DNA of 64,000 nucleotides from JBMNMS01 sp050953445. GTDB taxonomy: Bacteria > Bacillota > Clostridia > Peptostreptococcales > Anaerovoracaceae. A program made the position numbers and the translations under genes. The stretch spans positions 372,001-436,000 of the forward strand of contig JBMNMS010000001.1 in the NCBI GenBank assembly GCA_050953445.1, given 5' to 3'. Below are positions 1 to 8,488 of the stretch, piece by piece (position 1 is the stretch's first letter; every line of letters starts with the position of its first letter). The notes below the pieces were generated by a model. That model saw only the letters and a program-made list of their open reading frames with translations. It made no database searches and was not told where the DNA came from.

Positions 1-42
1 CTTCGCCTCCTGCAAAATGGCGCTTAAATCTGTCTGCCCCAT
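1..42 (-). CDS. 5' end of an unidentified gene, cut by the window edge
   Basis: On the minus strand an ATG at 42 opens a frame reading MGQTDLSAILQEAK before the window ends. An AAAGGAG ribosome binding site lies a few bases upstream, inside the end of the RNA methyltransferase gene, and the two genes overlap by 19 bases, so they are probably translationally linked. Fourteen residues are too few to identify the product. Confidence 0.5.
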   Translation of the reverse strand, partial: MGQTDLSAILQEAK

Positions 43-893
43 ACCTGTTTTTCTCCTTTGTTTCTGTTTTCGTTATTCTGCCGAAGGGATTCATACATAA
101 GAATACCCGCTGCCACCGCTGCATTTAGCGACTCCACCGCTTCTGCCATAGGCAGAGTAACCATGCAATCTCCACCGGCCATAAAATCCTTTGAAATACC
201 TGACCCCTCATTACCTATGATCAAGGCTATGTTTTCCCTCATATCCACATCGTAGTAACATGTATTGGAACGGGGATCTGTTACCAGTATACGTTTGCCA
301 TGTTTCCTTAAGAGATTAAGGGCTTCTTCCCCATCCCTCACAAATAATATCGGCACTCGAAACAAGGATCCCGCCGCCGCCCGAACCACCTTAGGAGAGT
401 AAATATCCACAGTTCCCTTTACTATCATGATGCCGGACCATCCGGCTGCATCAGAGGTTCTCAGAAGCGTCCCCATATTGCCCGGATCCTGAATCCGGTC
501 TATAACCAATATGTTTCCCCATCCTCTATCCGATGTTTTTACAAAAAATTCACCTTCAGTAAATTTTCGTTTTTCTATTATCGATATAACCCCCTGAGGC
601 GTTTCCGTATCCGATATTCTGCGGAAAAGATCATGCTCCAAGACAATTAGTTTACCTTTGTGTCCTCTTCGCTCCACCATTTCCCTTATCCGATTGTTTT
701 CCTCCCGGGAAAGATCTTCACTTAAAAAAACTGCCTTTAAAAAAACATCATTTTTAAGACCTTCATGGAGAAGATTAGGGCCTTCAGCAAGATAGACTCC
801 CCTCCGATCCCTTTCATGTTTGTAGCGGAGTTTCAAGGCCTCTTTAAAGGTTGGGTTTTCCACCGATGTGATTCTTTTTATCATATTATCCAT
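24..893 (-). CDS. TrmH/SpoU-family RNA 2'-O-methyltransferase
   Basis: A 289-residue protein of the SPOUT class, which transfers a methyl group from S-adenosylmethionine to a ribose 2'-OH in rRNA or tRNA. An N-terminal substrate-binding region (about 1-105) precedes the knotted SpoU domain. The three SpoU motifs are visible: DRIQDPGNMGTLLRTSDAAG near 131-150, IGNEGSGIS near 225, and LPMAEAVESLNAAVAAGILM near 247. It follows ftsZ after a terminator hairpin and overlaps the next gene. In many Firmicutes a gene of this type sits beside rplT; here the rplT cluster is 45 kb away. The exact RNA target cannot be told from sequence. Confidence 0.88.
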   Translation of the reverse strand: MDNMIKRITSVENPTFKEALKLRYKHERDRRGVYLAEGPNLLHEGLKNDVFLKAVFLSEDLSREENNRIREMVERRGHKGKLIVLEHDLFRRISDTETPQGVISIIEKRKFTEGEFFVKTSDRGWGNILVIDRIQDPGNMGTLLRTSDAAGWSGIMIVKGTVDIYSPKVVRAAAGSLFRVPILFVRDGEEALNLLRKHGKRILVTDPRSNTCYYDVDMRENIALIIGNEGSGISKDFMAGGDCMVTLPMAEAVESLNAAVAAGILMYESLRQNNENRNKGEKQVWGRQI

Positions 894-899
894 CCATGT

Positions 900-928
900 A
901 TAAAAGCCGGTGATTTACCGGCTTTTAT
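900..928 (-). terminator. Terminator-like hairpin after ftsZ
   Basis: Perfect 12-bp inverted repeat (ATAAAAGCCGGT / ACCGGCTTTTAT) with a 5-base loop, 15 bases beyond the ftsZ stop. The 3' arm supplies a short U run (CUUUUAU); there is no longer tail. It probably ends or attenuates the division cluster before the methyltransferase gene. Confidence 0.65.
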
Positions 929-943
929 ATGGTTTCTTTCCTT

Positions 944-2110
944 TTAGAAGTTTCCCTTTCTGTCCTTGTTAAGGAAGGAAGGAATATCGAAAGCGCCGGT
1001 ACCCTTTTCCCGGAAAATCTCTTCCCCTGGGCCTTCCTCTTCTTCAGGCATCTGTTGATGATCTCCACCGGCTCCGGAAGGTTCAAGTTTTATGATATCA
1101 TCCCGTGCAGGAGCAGGCCTCCCCTCCGGGATTTCCTTAAATGATCCGTCCGGGTTTCGCTCCTCAAATCCTGTGGCGATAACCGTAATAATTATTTCGT
1201 CCTCCAGCTCTTCCCTTACAGATGCTCCGAAAATTACAATGGCATCCTTATCCGCCGCCTTCTCAATATGGTCAGCAGCCTCATTAACCTCCAACATGCC
1301 CAGATCATATCCGCCCATAATATTGAGAAGTATGGCCTTGGCCCCGTTGATGCTTGTTTCAAGCAAGGGACTTTCAATGGCAGATTTAACTGCAATTTGA
1401 ACTCTTTCATCGCCAGATCCTCTGCCTACACCCATATGAGCAATTCCCTTATCGCTCATAACAGTCTTAACATCCGCAAAGTCAAGGTTGATAAGACCGG
1501 CTTCCGCAATCAGATCCGCAATACCACGAACACCTTGCTTGAGCACCTCATCAGCCATATTAAAGGCCTCCAGCATGGATGTACCCTTGTCCGACATTTG
1601 AAGCAGCTTATCATTAGGAACCACAACCAGAGAATCCACATACTTTTTCAGGAACTTAATTCCAAGTTCAGCATGCTCTCTTCTCTTTTTTCCTTCAAAT
1701 GTGAAGGGCTTGGTTACCACCCCCACAGTAAGTATTCCTGCCTCCTTCGCTGCCTTTGCGATAACAGGAGCTGCCCCCGTACCTGTGCCGCCGCCCATTC
1801 CCGCTGTAATGAAAACCATATCCGCGCCTTCAAGAAATTTGGTAAGCTCGTCCAGACTTTCTTCAGCGGCTTTTTGGCCAATTTCCGGGTTTGCGCCGGC
1901 CCCCAGACCTTTGGTAAGCTTTTCACCAATCTGTATCTTTGTTTCCGCCATAGATCTTTCCAAGGCCTGATTGTCCGTATTTATTGCAATAAAGCTGGCG
2001 CCTTTCATTCCGGTCTCTATCATCCGGTTCACTGCATTACTTCCGCCACCTCCAACTCCTATCACCTTAATTTGGGCATGGCCGCTGTCATGAACCTCAA
2101 ACTGGAGCAT
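944..2110 (-). CDS. ftsZ: Cell division protein FtsZ
   Basis: Tubulin-like GTPase that polymerises into the cytokinetic ring. The 388 residues begin with a short tail and the nucleotide-binding region (VIGVGGGGSNAVNRM, 17-31), followed by the GTP tubulin signature GGGTGTGAAPVIA near 106-118 and the NFADVKTVM-like T7 loop (DFADVKTVMSDKG, near 210). After a variable linker rich in acidic residues, the extreme C-terminus carries the conserved partner-binding peptide DIPSFLNKDR. An AGGAGG site stands eight bases before the ATG. It is the last gene of the dcw cluster. sigE and sigG, often downstream of ftsZ in Firmicutes, are not here but near 47-49 kb. Confidence 0.98.
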   Translation of the reverse strand: MLQFEVHDSGHAQIKVIGVGGGGSNAVNRMIETGMKGASFIAINTDNQALERSMAETKIQIGEKLTKGLGAGANPEIGQKAAEESLDELTKFLEGADMVFITAGMGGGTGTGAAPVIAKAAKEAGILTVGVVTKPFTFEGKKRREHAELGIKFLKKYVDSLVVVPNDKLLQMSDKGTSMLEAFNMADEVLKQGVRGIADLIAEAGLINLDFADVKTVMSDKGIAHMGVGRGSGDERVQIAVKSAIESPLLETSINGAKAILLNIMGGYDLGMLEVNEAADHIEKAADKDAIVIFGASVREELEDEIIITVIATGFEERNPDGSFKEIPEGRPAPARDDIIKLEPSGAGGDHQQMPEEEEGPGEEIFREKGTGAFDIPSFLNKDRKGNF

Positions 2111-2152
2111 AATTAGAACCTCCTGTACTGTCGTATTTTACTATAAACTCAT

Positions 2153-2179
2153 ATAATTATAGCATACCGCTATAATTAT
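2153..2179. repeat. AT-rich inverted repeat between sbp and ftsZ
   Basis: Perfect 11-bp arms (ATAATTATAGC / GCTATAATTAT) around a 5-base centre, overlapping the sbp stop codon. On the minus strand one arm contains TATAAT, so it could hold a -10 element for ftsZ alone, but no convincing -35 is present. It could equally be an intercistronic RNA hairpin. Confidence 0.5.
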
Positions 2180-2562
2180 TGCACCTTTTTTTCTAAATTT
2201 CTACTTTTGGCTTCCTTCCTCTTTTGAAGGTATTTGTCCAACAGAACACGCCTTATCATTGCCAGGTTCTGGAACATCCTCCCCCCGAAAACCAGAATTA
2301 CGGCATAGTACAGTGGAACCCCAAGTCTATCCCCTAAATATACAAGGGCAGCCGCCAAAAAAGCATTTAGAAGGAAGCCACTGATGAAAACCGGATTATT
2401 GTACTTTCCCTCCATATGAGCCCTAAGGGCCCCAAGCACCGAGTCCATCGAGGCCAAAAGGGCCATTGTAATGTAAAAGGAATATGCCGTAGGGTAACTT
2501 ATATCTAAAACAAGTCCCAATATGATTCCTATGGAAAGGCCTATGGCAGCCGCAATTATCAT
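2176..2562 (-). CDS. sbp: Small basic membrane protein (DUF1290, Sbp family)
   Basis: A 128-residue polytopic membrane protein of the small basic protein family found beside ftsZ in many Gram-positives; its function is unknown. Hydrophobic segments lie at about 1-22, 27-45, 57-78 and 83-95, and the tail is strongly basic (DKYLQKRKEAKSRNLEKK). The start overlaps the end of the upstream DUF881 gene by four bases, an ATGA junction typical of coupled translation. Family assignment is firm from length, topology and context. Confidence 0.9.
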   Translation of the reverse strand: MIIAAAIGLSIGIILGLVLDISYPTAYSFYITMALLASMDSVLGALRAHMEGKYNNPVFISGFLLNAFLAAALVYLGDRLGVPLYYAVILVFGGRMFQNLAMIRRVLLDKYLQKRKEAKSRNLEKKVQ

Positions 2563-3311
2563 TGTGTTTTCTCCTTTTCCCTATCCCCTGCCAAAATGGG
2601 GGTCAGGTATTTGAAACCATACTCCTCCGTATAGGCAGGGATTAAAATATCATCGTTTATCTTTACCTTGAAAATAATATAATCCATCAAAATTGTCCCC
2701 GGGCAACCCGGGCCGATAAGGGCCGCTGACATCCGCGCACCGTCACCAATTGCCATAATTTCAAAGGGCCTTGCAAAGAGCTGGCCATTAATCCTTATGG
2801 TATGACCAGCACAGCTTATGGATGTATAGGGTGACAGCCTCTGCCCATTAATGGATATGGCCTCCGCTCCGGCTGCCTTCAACTCATTTATTATCATTAA
2901 AAGATCCTCATCGTGCACCAGCACATCATTCGGATTTTCCCATACATCTAAATCCCTTGTTTCATCATCAATATATACCTCTATTCCCGATCCCCTAAGG
3001 GAGAAAGCACCCACGCTGGCACCGTAAACCGGCAATTCTTCCATAAGTTTTTTTCCCATTTCCTTTTTAAGGGGTTCGGATTCAGCCTCAATTTTCTGAT
3101 ACTCCTCCCATCTGTCCCTGGTCTCCTGCAAACGTTCCTTCAATTGATTCAAATCCCTGGTCTCACCCTCTATGCTGACTTCATAATCCTTTATTGCCCT
3201 TGAAGACACGTAAAGATGCTGGCCTGCCACGTTTCTGGTTTGAACCACCAGGAGCAACCCTAACAATAATGAAATGATAAGCAATGGTACTAAGGTTTTT
3301 TTCATCATCAT
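2559..3311 (-). CDS. DUF881 family membrane-anchored protein (second copy)
   Basis: A 250-residue protein with one N-terminal membrane anchor (about 5-24), a coiled-coil stretch (about 45-80) and the DUF881 domain, marked by the ...LKAAGAEAISINGQRL motif near 142-157. DUF881 proteins (YlxW/YlxX in Bacillus) sit between ftsQ/divIB and ftsZ in Firmicutes and have no established function; the topology suggests an extracytoplasmic domain at the division site. It follows the first DUF881 gene after six bases and overlaps sbp by four. Confidence 0.88.
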   Translation of the reverse strand: MMMKKTLVPLLIISLLLGLLLVVQTRNVAGQHLYVSSRAIKDYEVSIEGETRDLNQLKERLQETRDRWEEYQKIEAESEPLKKEMGKKLMEELPVYGASVGAFSLRGSGIEVYIDDETRDLDVWENPNDVLVHDEDLLMIINELKAAGAEAISINGQRLSPYTSISCAGHTIRINGQLFARPFEIMAIGDGARMSAALIGPGCPGTILMDYIIFKVKINDDILIPAYTEEYGFKYLTPILAGDREKEKTQ

Positions 3312-3317
3312 TATTCT

Positions 3318-4073
3318 TTATTCACCTGCCACATCTACAGGTTTGGCATATCGATATTTGATAACCCCGCTATACCTGCTAATTTCTATTTCATCCTTCT
3401 TTTCTATAGACACCTGTATCCCCTGATCTTCCATGTCCTCCACTATTCCAAAGCGTATGGTCAAGGTGGCTTCTAAGGTGGCCGGATTCCCTATTGCCTT
3501 AATCGTATAGGGTGGTGCTGTGGGATTGCCATTTATGTTCACATTGCTGCCGGCCATACTTATCTCCGTAGAATTTATTATTCTATGTCCGTTTATTGAA
3601 ATTGCCTCTGCCCCGGCTTCTTTCAGTTTATTGACAAAGGATAGCATAAGTTCATATCGAACCACTAAAGGGCTATAACCTCCCACCACCATATCCTCTC
3701 CGGAAAGAGAATCATCCAGAGTGGCAATTATCCCCTCCCCTTTTACATCCACCACCCCTGAAGCCAACTTGTATTTTTCAAGATCATCAGACATTTTTTT
3801 TAAAAGGGCATCTTCGCTTACATTTTCCTGCTCCAACTGGGCCATACGGGATTCTAATTCCATCAACTCCTGGGTAACTGCATCCTTTTCCGCACGAACA
3901 TTTTTAAGATCCTTTTCAAGGCCTGCCAACTTAGCAATTGGAATTAATGCTCCAACCTCCGAGCTGTCCACCGTCGTTATTTGAATGGCTATGATCAGTC
4001 CTATGATAAGAGCCAGGATGCCAATAACTATTATGCCACTTTTTTTCTGATCATCCTTTATCCTGATTTTCAT
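3318..4073 (-). CDS. DUF881 family membrane-anchored protein (first copy)
   Basis: A 251-residue paralogue of its downstream neighbour: a basic cytoplasmic tail (MKIRIKDDQKKSG), one membrane segment (about 13-33), a long predicted coiled coil (about 48-105) and a DUF881 domain with LKEAGAEAISINGHRIIN near 151-168. The two paralogues share the motif but differ in coiled-coil length and C-terminus, so they are an old duplication rather than a recent one. It lies 18 bases after ftsQ within the dcw cluster. Confidence 0.88.
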   Translation of the reverse strand: MKIRIKDDQKKSGIIVIGILALIIGLIIAIQITTVDSSEVGALIPIAKLAGLEKDLKNVRAEKDAVTQELMELESRMAQLEQENVSEDALLKKMSDDLEKYKLASGVVDVKGEGIIATLDDSLSGEDMVVGGYSPLVVRYELMLSFVNKLKEAGAEAISINGHRIINSTEISMAGSNVNINGNPTAPPYTIKAIGNPATLEATLTIRFGIVEDMEDQGIQVSIEKKDEIEISRYSGVIKYRYAKPVDVAGE

Positions 4074-4091
4074 TTAACCCCTTATCCTCTC

Positions 4092-4892
4092 TTACTTCAT
4101 GTTAGGACTGAACGAATAATGACCGCCTACATTTATGCGTATTACTCCTCTTTCAATTCCCTTGCCATGTAAATCCGTCAGTATTTCCCTTAATGCATCT
4201 ATATTCCCCGCAATACTTTCCGCTGTCCCTTCGCAATATAAGTTGTCGCTTATGTATGCCTTCACAGTTATGGGCGAATATTCAATTCTGATAAACTTTA
4301 TCTCCTTCTCATCACCGGCCTCCATCATATTTATAATTTCATCCAGTGCCTTTTCGTCCTTTATTTTAACATTCTCTCCGGCTATGGCAGAAAGCACTTC
4401 CAAATCATGTATGAAGGTGAGCCCGGTGCCGTCTGACGCCAATTGCAGCACCATTTGTTCATCATCAATAATTGCGTATCCCTCTTTATATGGTATGGCA
4501 GCATATTCACGTCTTTCCTGCACCCTGATAATGACCTTATCCGGCAGCTTCCTGGATATTCTAACATCCTTGATGTAGGGATCATCCTTCAACCTTTCCT
4601 TCATTCCTGTCAAATCAGCTTTAAACAAATTGTGCCCTTTTATTCCACCAGCCAAATGGCTTATCTGCCTATCGGTGTAATACTCATTATCCATTATGCT
4701 TACTTCGTTTATATCGAATAAGCTTGAGGAAATTAGAAAGTATACCCCCACCCCCATTGTCACAACAATTAAAAATCTCAATAAAGATATGCCCCGCCTT
4801 TTCGATTTTCTTTTCCTCTTAGCAGGCTTGTACACATTTTCATCAGTATATGACTTCGATTCTTTTCTCTTTATAGTTTTATCCTTACCCAT
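4092..4892 (-). CDS. ftsQ: Cell division protein FtsQ/DivIB
   Basis: Bitopic division protein that links early and late divisome components. The 266-residue product has a very basic cytoplasmic tail (KPAKRKRKSKRRG), one membrane helix (about 36-54), and a POTRA domain (about 57-125) in which DINEVSI and LPDKVIIRVQERREYAAI are recognisable, followed by the FtsQ/DivIB domain. The position between murA and the DUF881 genes is usual in Clostridia. Only four bases separate it from murA, so it shares that transcript. Confidence 0.92.
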   Translation of the reverse strand: MGKDKTIKRKESKSYTDENVYKPAKRKRKSKRRGISLLRFLIVVTMGVGVYFLISSSLFDINEVSIMDNEYYTDRQISHLAGGIKGHNLFKADLTGMKERLKDDPYIKDVRISRKLPDKVIIRVQERREYAAIPYKEGYAIIDDEQMVLQLASDGTGLTFIHDLEVLSAIAGENVKIKDEKALDEIINMMEAGDEKEIKFIRIEYSPITVKAYISDNLYCEGTAESIAGNIDALREILTDLHGKGIERGVIRINVGGHYSFSPNMK

Positions 4893-4896
4893 GTCT

Positions 4897-6159
4897 TTAT
4901 CCTTTTACCCTTGTTATGCACGCCCCCAATCGCCCAAGGGTTTCCTCAAATTTATCATAACCTCTATCTATATGGCAAACCTTTTCTACATAGGTATCTC
5001 CTTCTGCAGCCAGACCTGCGATCACCAATGAGGCACCTCCCCTTAGATCCTTTGACTCCACCCTTGCCCCCATAAGCTTATCTACCCCAGTAACGATGGC
5101 TGTCCTTCCTTCTACATGAATCTTTGCCCCCATTCGAACCAGTTCATCCACATATTTAAATCTGTTTTCAAATATGGTCTCCGTTACCACCGTTGTTCCC
5201 TTTCCAAGGGTCATCAATGTTAAAAGCTGTGACTGCATATCTGTTGGAAATCCCGGGTAGGGTAAGGTTTTAACGGGGCTTATAGAACTGATTCTTTCAG
5301 GACCTTTGACATATACCTGGTTATCCTCCCTGCGAATTATACATCCCGCCTCTTCCATCTTAGAAAGCAAAATCGAAAGGTGTTCACCTTCAATGTCCCG
5401 GATAAGAAGCTCGCCCCCCGTAATGGCCGCCGCTATGAGCAGCGTCCCTGCTTCTATCCTATCGGGCATGGCTTTATATTCGGCACCATGAAGCAGTTTT
5501 AAATCGATTCCCTTGACACAAATCTCATCGGTTCCCGCTCCTTTTATTCTTGCACCGCAGCTATTTAAATAGTTTTGAAGATCCCTGATTTCCGGTTCCT
5601 TTGCAGGATTTATTATATGGGTCTCCCCCACTGCACCGACGGCAGCCATCATTATATTTTCTGTGGCACCTACGCTGGGAAAATCCAGATGAATAGTGCA
5701 TCCTCGCATTTTATCCGCACTACACTCTAAAAATCCTCCTCTTTCTACGATCCTGACCCCTAGCCTGCGCAATGCTGAAAGATGAATATCAATTGGCCTG
5801 CAACCGATTTCGCATCCACCGGGATAAGATATATTTACAAGACCCCAGCGGGCCAACATAGGCCCCATCAAAAAAACTGATGATCTCATGGCCCTCATCA
5901 ATTCTTCAGGGATGATGGAGGTGCAAATTCCCTCGGAATTTATGGTTATGTCACTGCCCTCACGTTTAACCTTACACCCAAGCTCCTCAAGTATCCTTAT
6001 CATCATTTCTACATCCGACAGGTGGGGACAGTTTCTGATTACACTTTCTCCACAGGGAATTATAGTAGCTGCCAGGATGGGAAGAACCGCATTTTTCGCG
6101 CCGGAGACCCTATGCTCCCCCTGCAGTTTACTCCCCCCTCTTATGTGGTAACAATCCAC
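4897..6159 (-). CDS. murA: UDP-N-acetylglucosamine 1-carboxyvinyltransferase MurA
   Basis: First committed step of peptidoglycan synthesis: transfers enolpyruvate from phosphoenolpyruvate to UDP-GlcNAc. The 420-residue length is typical. The motif KNAVLPILAA stands at 22-31 and the catalytic cysteine in PGGCEIGCRPID near 115 is present, so a fosfomycin-sensitive enzyme is expected. The start codon is GTG, supported by GGAGGGGG about nine bases upstream. A strong hairpin lies in the 64-base gap after murG. Confidence 0.95.
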   Translation of the reverse strand: MDCYHIRGGSKLQGEHRVSGAKNAVLPILAATIIPCGESVIRNCPHLSDVEMMIRILEELGCKVKREGSDITINSEGICTSIIPEELMRAMRSSVFLMGPMLARWGLVNISYPGGCEIGCRPIDIHLSALRRLGVRIVERGGFLECSADKMRGCTIHLDFPSVGATENIMMAAVGAVGETHIINPAKEPEIRDLQNYLNSCGARIKGAGTDEICVKGIDLKLLHGAEYKAMPDRIEAGTLLIAAAITGGELLIRDIEGEHLSILLSKMEEAGCIIRREDNQVYVKGPERISSISPVKTLPYPGFPTDMQSQLLTLMTLGKGTTVVTETIFENRFKYVDELVRMGAKIHVEGRTAIVTGVDKLMGARVESKDLRGGASLVIAGLAAEGDTYVEKVCHIDRGYDKFEETLGRLGACITRVKG

Positions 6160-6180
6160 TTACGATGCCCCCTCCATCTC

Positions 6181-6208
6181 ATATTGTAGGGAAAAACCCT
6201 TACAATAT
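6181..6208. repeat. Intercistronic hairpin between murG and murA
   Basis: Inverted repeat with arms ATATTGTAGGG and CCC(T)TACAATAT around an AAAAA centre, one bulged base. On the transcribed minus strand no U tract follows, so it does not look like a factor-independent terminator; an RNA processing or stability element is more likely. Confidence 0.55.
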
Positions 6209-6223
6209 AGTATGCAGATGAGC

Positions 6224-7333
6224 CTAAGGTGTGCCAAAGGTCAAGTTTTCATATATGACATCTACCGCATCCACTCTACCCAAGGAAGCGGATGCAGCGC
6301 TCATAGAATTTATCCCTTCCCTATTATTTTTCAGTTTTAACACTAAATCCGTCAATTTTTCAGCTGAAAGATCCTTTTCTAAGACTATTACAGCTGCGCC
6401 TTTGTCCTCTAACACCTTCCCATTATAGTATTGGTGGTTCCCCGTCACATTGGGTGAAGGGATCAATATTGAGGCCTTACCACAGGCTGTTATTTCTGAT
6501 ACGGTCAGGGCACCGGCTCTACTTATTACCAAATCAGATGCTGAAAGATATTCCTGTATATTGTCTGCATAGGGAAGAATTGTCAACCTGCCTCCCCCAT
6601 CCAATCCATCGTTATTAATAGAACTGACAATTCTGTCGTAATATACCCTACCCGTTATAAAATAGATTCGCAACCCATCGACCTTAATCAATGTCTTCAC
6701 CGCTTCCGAAACAACAGAATTTATCCTTTCTGCACCCCGGCTTCCACCAAAGCACAGAATGACAAATTCATTGGGTTCTATTCCCAGCTTTACCCTGTTA
6801 TCTTGAATAGATGTAATTAGGAACCCCTTGCGCAAAGGGTTTCCCGTAACCACAAGTTTATTCTTATCCTTAAAAAATCTACTTGCCTCTTCAAAGCTTA
6901 AAAATATCTTATGAACATAGGGCTCCAACATTTTGTTAGTCATTCCAGGAATTGCATTTTGCTCATGGATAAAGGTTGGTATTCCCATTTTGTAGGCTTC
7001 CCTTACTACCGGCCCGCACACATATCCTCCCGTGCCTATTACCACATCCGGCATAAACTCCTTTAAAATATTTCGTGCCTCTCTGCTTCCTTTCAAAAGA
7101 TCTTTTAGTGTTTTAAAATTTTTTAAAAGATTTTTTCTGTTAAATCCGCTTACGGTGATAAATTTTATGTCATACCCACCTTTCGGCACTAAATCTTTTT
7201 CCATACCTCGCTGGGTGCCTAAGAACAGAATCTGTGCATGGGGATTCTTTCTTTTAATCTTATCCGCAATGGCTATTGCCGGATATATATGTCCCCCTGT
7301 GCCTCCACCCGTCATTATAACCCTCATTTCCAA
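6224..7333 (-). CDS. murG: Lipid II synthase MurG
   Basis: Membrane-associated GT28 glycosyltransferase that adds GlcNAc to lipid I, giving lipid II. The 369-residue product opens with the glycine-rich motif GGGTGGHIYPAIAIA at 9-23, has FIHEQNAIPGMTN near 128, and a donor-site region CFGGSRGAERIN near 197 plus SRAGALTVSEI near 272. It lies 18 bases after ftsW in the dcw cluster. Confidence 0.96.
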   Translation of the reverse strand: MEMRVIMTGGGTGGHIYPAIAIADKIKRKNPHAQILFLGTQRGMEKDLVPKGGYDIKFITVSGFNRKNLLKNFKTLKDLLKGSREARNILKEFMPDVVIGTGGYVCGPVVREAYKMGIPTFIHEQNAIPGMTNKMLEPYVHKIFLSFEEASRFFKDKNKLVVTGNPLRKGFLITSIQDNRVKLGIEPNEFVILCFGGSRGAERINSVVSEAVKTLIKVDGLRIYFITGRVYYDRIVSSINNDGLDGGGRLTILPYADNIQEYLSASDLVISRAGALTVSEITACGKASILIPSPNVTGNHQYYNGKVLEDKGAAVIVLEKDLSAEKLTDLVLKLKNNREGINSMSAASASLGRVDAVDVIYENLTFGTP

Positions 7334-7351
7334 TCCTCCATTGTATATTTG

Positions 7352-8488
7352 TCACCTTGGGATTTTAGATGAGATATTGAGCATTATTCCCATGGATCCC
7401 ATAAACAACATCAGTGCGTTCCCTCCATAGCTTATGAATGGTAGAGTTATGCCGGTAGGCGGCATTGAAGATGTTACTACCGCTATATTCATAACCACTT
7501 GTACAGCCAGCATTATCGTTATCCCTGACCCAAGAAGCATTCCAAACATATCGGGAGCTGATAAGGATATGTGGCAGCAGCGCCAAATCAATATTATATA
7601 ACATGTAATCAATACCAGGCATCCAATAAACCCCAATTCCTCTCCTATTATGGATAGAATAAAGTCATTCTGCGGCTCTGGCAGATACAATGTTTTTTGT
7701 ATACTCTTTCCCAGTCCAACCCCGAACAGCCCTCCCGACCCCAGAGCCAAAAGGGATTGAATTACCTGCCAGCCATCCCCCATCTCGTCTTGAAACGGAT
7801 CAAGAAAGCTGGTAAGCCTTTTCATCTGGTAACCATCCTTATCCGTCAGTAGCAGAAAAAGAACACCGATGACACCTGCCGCCCCCGTACCCACGATATA
7901 GGCCCAGTGTAATCCTGCCACAAACAGTATCCCAACTATTATGGTACATATGGTCAGCGCCGTCGATAGATTGGGTTGTTTATAAATAAATATAAAATAT
8001 ATTCCGGCTACGGCAATCATGGGCAACACACCTCTAATAAAGGAATGAACCCGAGTAGGATCCTTGGACAGGTACCAGGACACAAATATAATGGCGCAAA
8101 TTTTTGCGATTTCACCGGGCATTATTGTGAATCCGAAATTTTCGACTCCAATCCACCGGGTTGCCCCCCCTCTGGTCAATCCCAAAGGCGTGAATAACAA
8201 ACCCAGGAGAATTAGGCTTGCTATAAATAACACCGGTGCCAACGCATAGTAAATACGGTAACTGACTCTGGAACAAACCACCATTAGAACAGCACCTAAC
8301 AAAGCCCATACTATATCATCCTTTAAATACTTGTAAGGATCCCCGGTCTTGCTTATTGAGCTGTAATAGCTGGCACTGAACACCATGATTATCCCGAAAA
8401 CCACCAAGGCAATTACCAATGTGGTCAGCACAAAATCACCGGCCTTCATTTTTCTTTTTTTATTCTTTACGCCTCTCACCTTTCCCAT
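7352..8488 (-). CDS. ftsW: FtsW/SpoVE-type lipid II polymerase (SEDS family)
   Basis: Polytopic SEDS glycosyltransferase that polymerises lipid II with its partner class B PBP. About ten membrane segments follow a basic N-terminal tail; hallmarks are FGFTIMPGEIAKI, YKQPNLSTALT, LPEPQNDFILSIIGEELGF and PPTGITLPFISYGG. I prefer the ATG at 8488 because GGGGG stands just upstream; an ATG at 8503 is in frame and would add five residues. Either start overlaps the end of murD (8460). Whether this copy serves vegetative division, spore cortex (SpoVE role) or both cannot be told from sequence; it shares the cluster with a SpoVD-type PBP. Confidence 0.93.
   Translation of the reverse strand: MGKVRGVKNKKRKMKAGDFVLTTLVIALVVFGIIMVFSASYYSSISKTGDPYKYLKDDIVWALLGAVLMVVCSRVSYRIYYALAPVLFIASLILLGLLFTPLGLTRGGATRWIGVENFGFTIMPGEIAKICAIIFVSWYLSKDPTRVHSFIRGVLPMIAVAGIYFIFIYKQPNLSTALTICTIIVGILFVAGLHWAYIVGTGAAGVIGVLFLLLTDKDGYQMKRLTSFLDPFQDEMGDGWQVIQSLLALGSGGLFGVGLGKSIQKTLYLPEPQNDFILSIIGEELGFIGCLVLITCYIILIWRCCHISLSAPDMFGMLLGSGITIMLAVQVVMNIAVVTSSMPPTGITLPFISYGGNALMLFMGSMGIMLNISSKIPR

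Noticed and set aside
1268..2116. Long open frame of 282 codons on the plus strand
   Set aside because: It lies fully opposite ftsZ, has no family resemblance or ribosome binding site, and its composition is that of a shadow frame.
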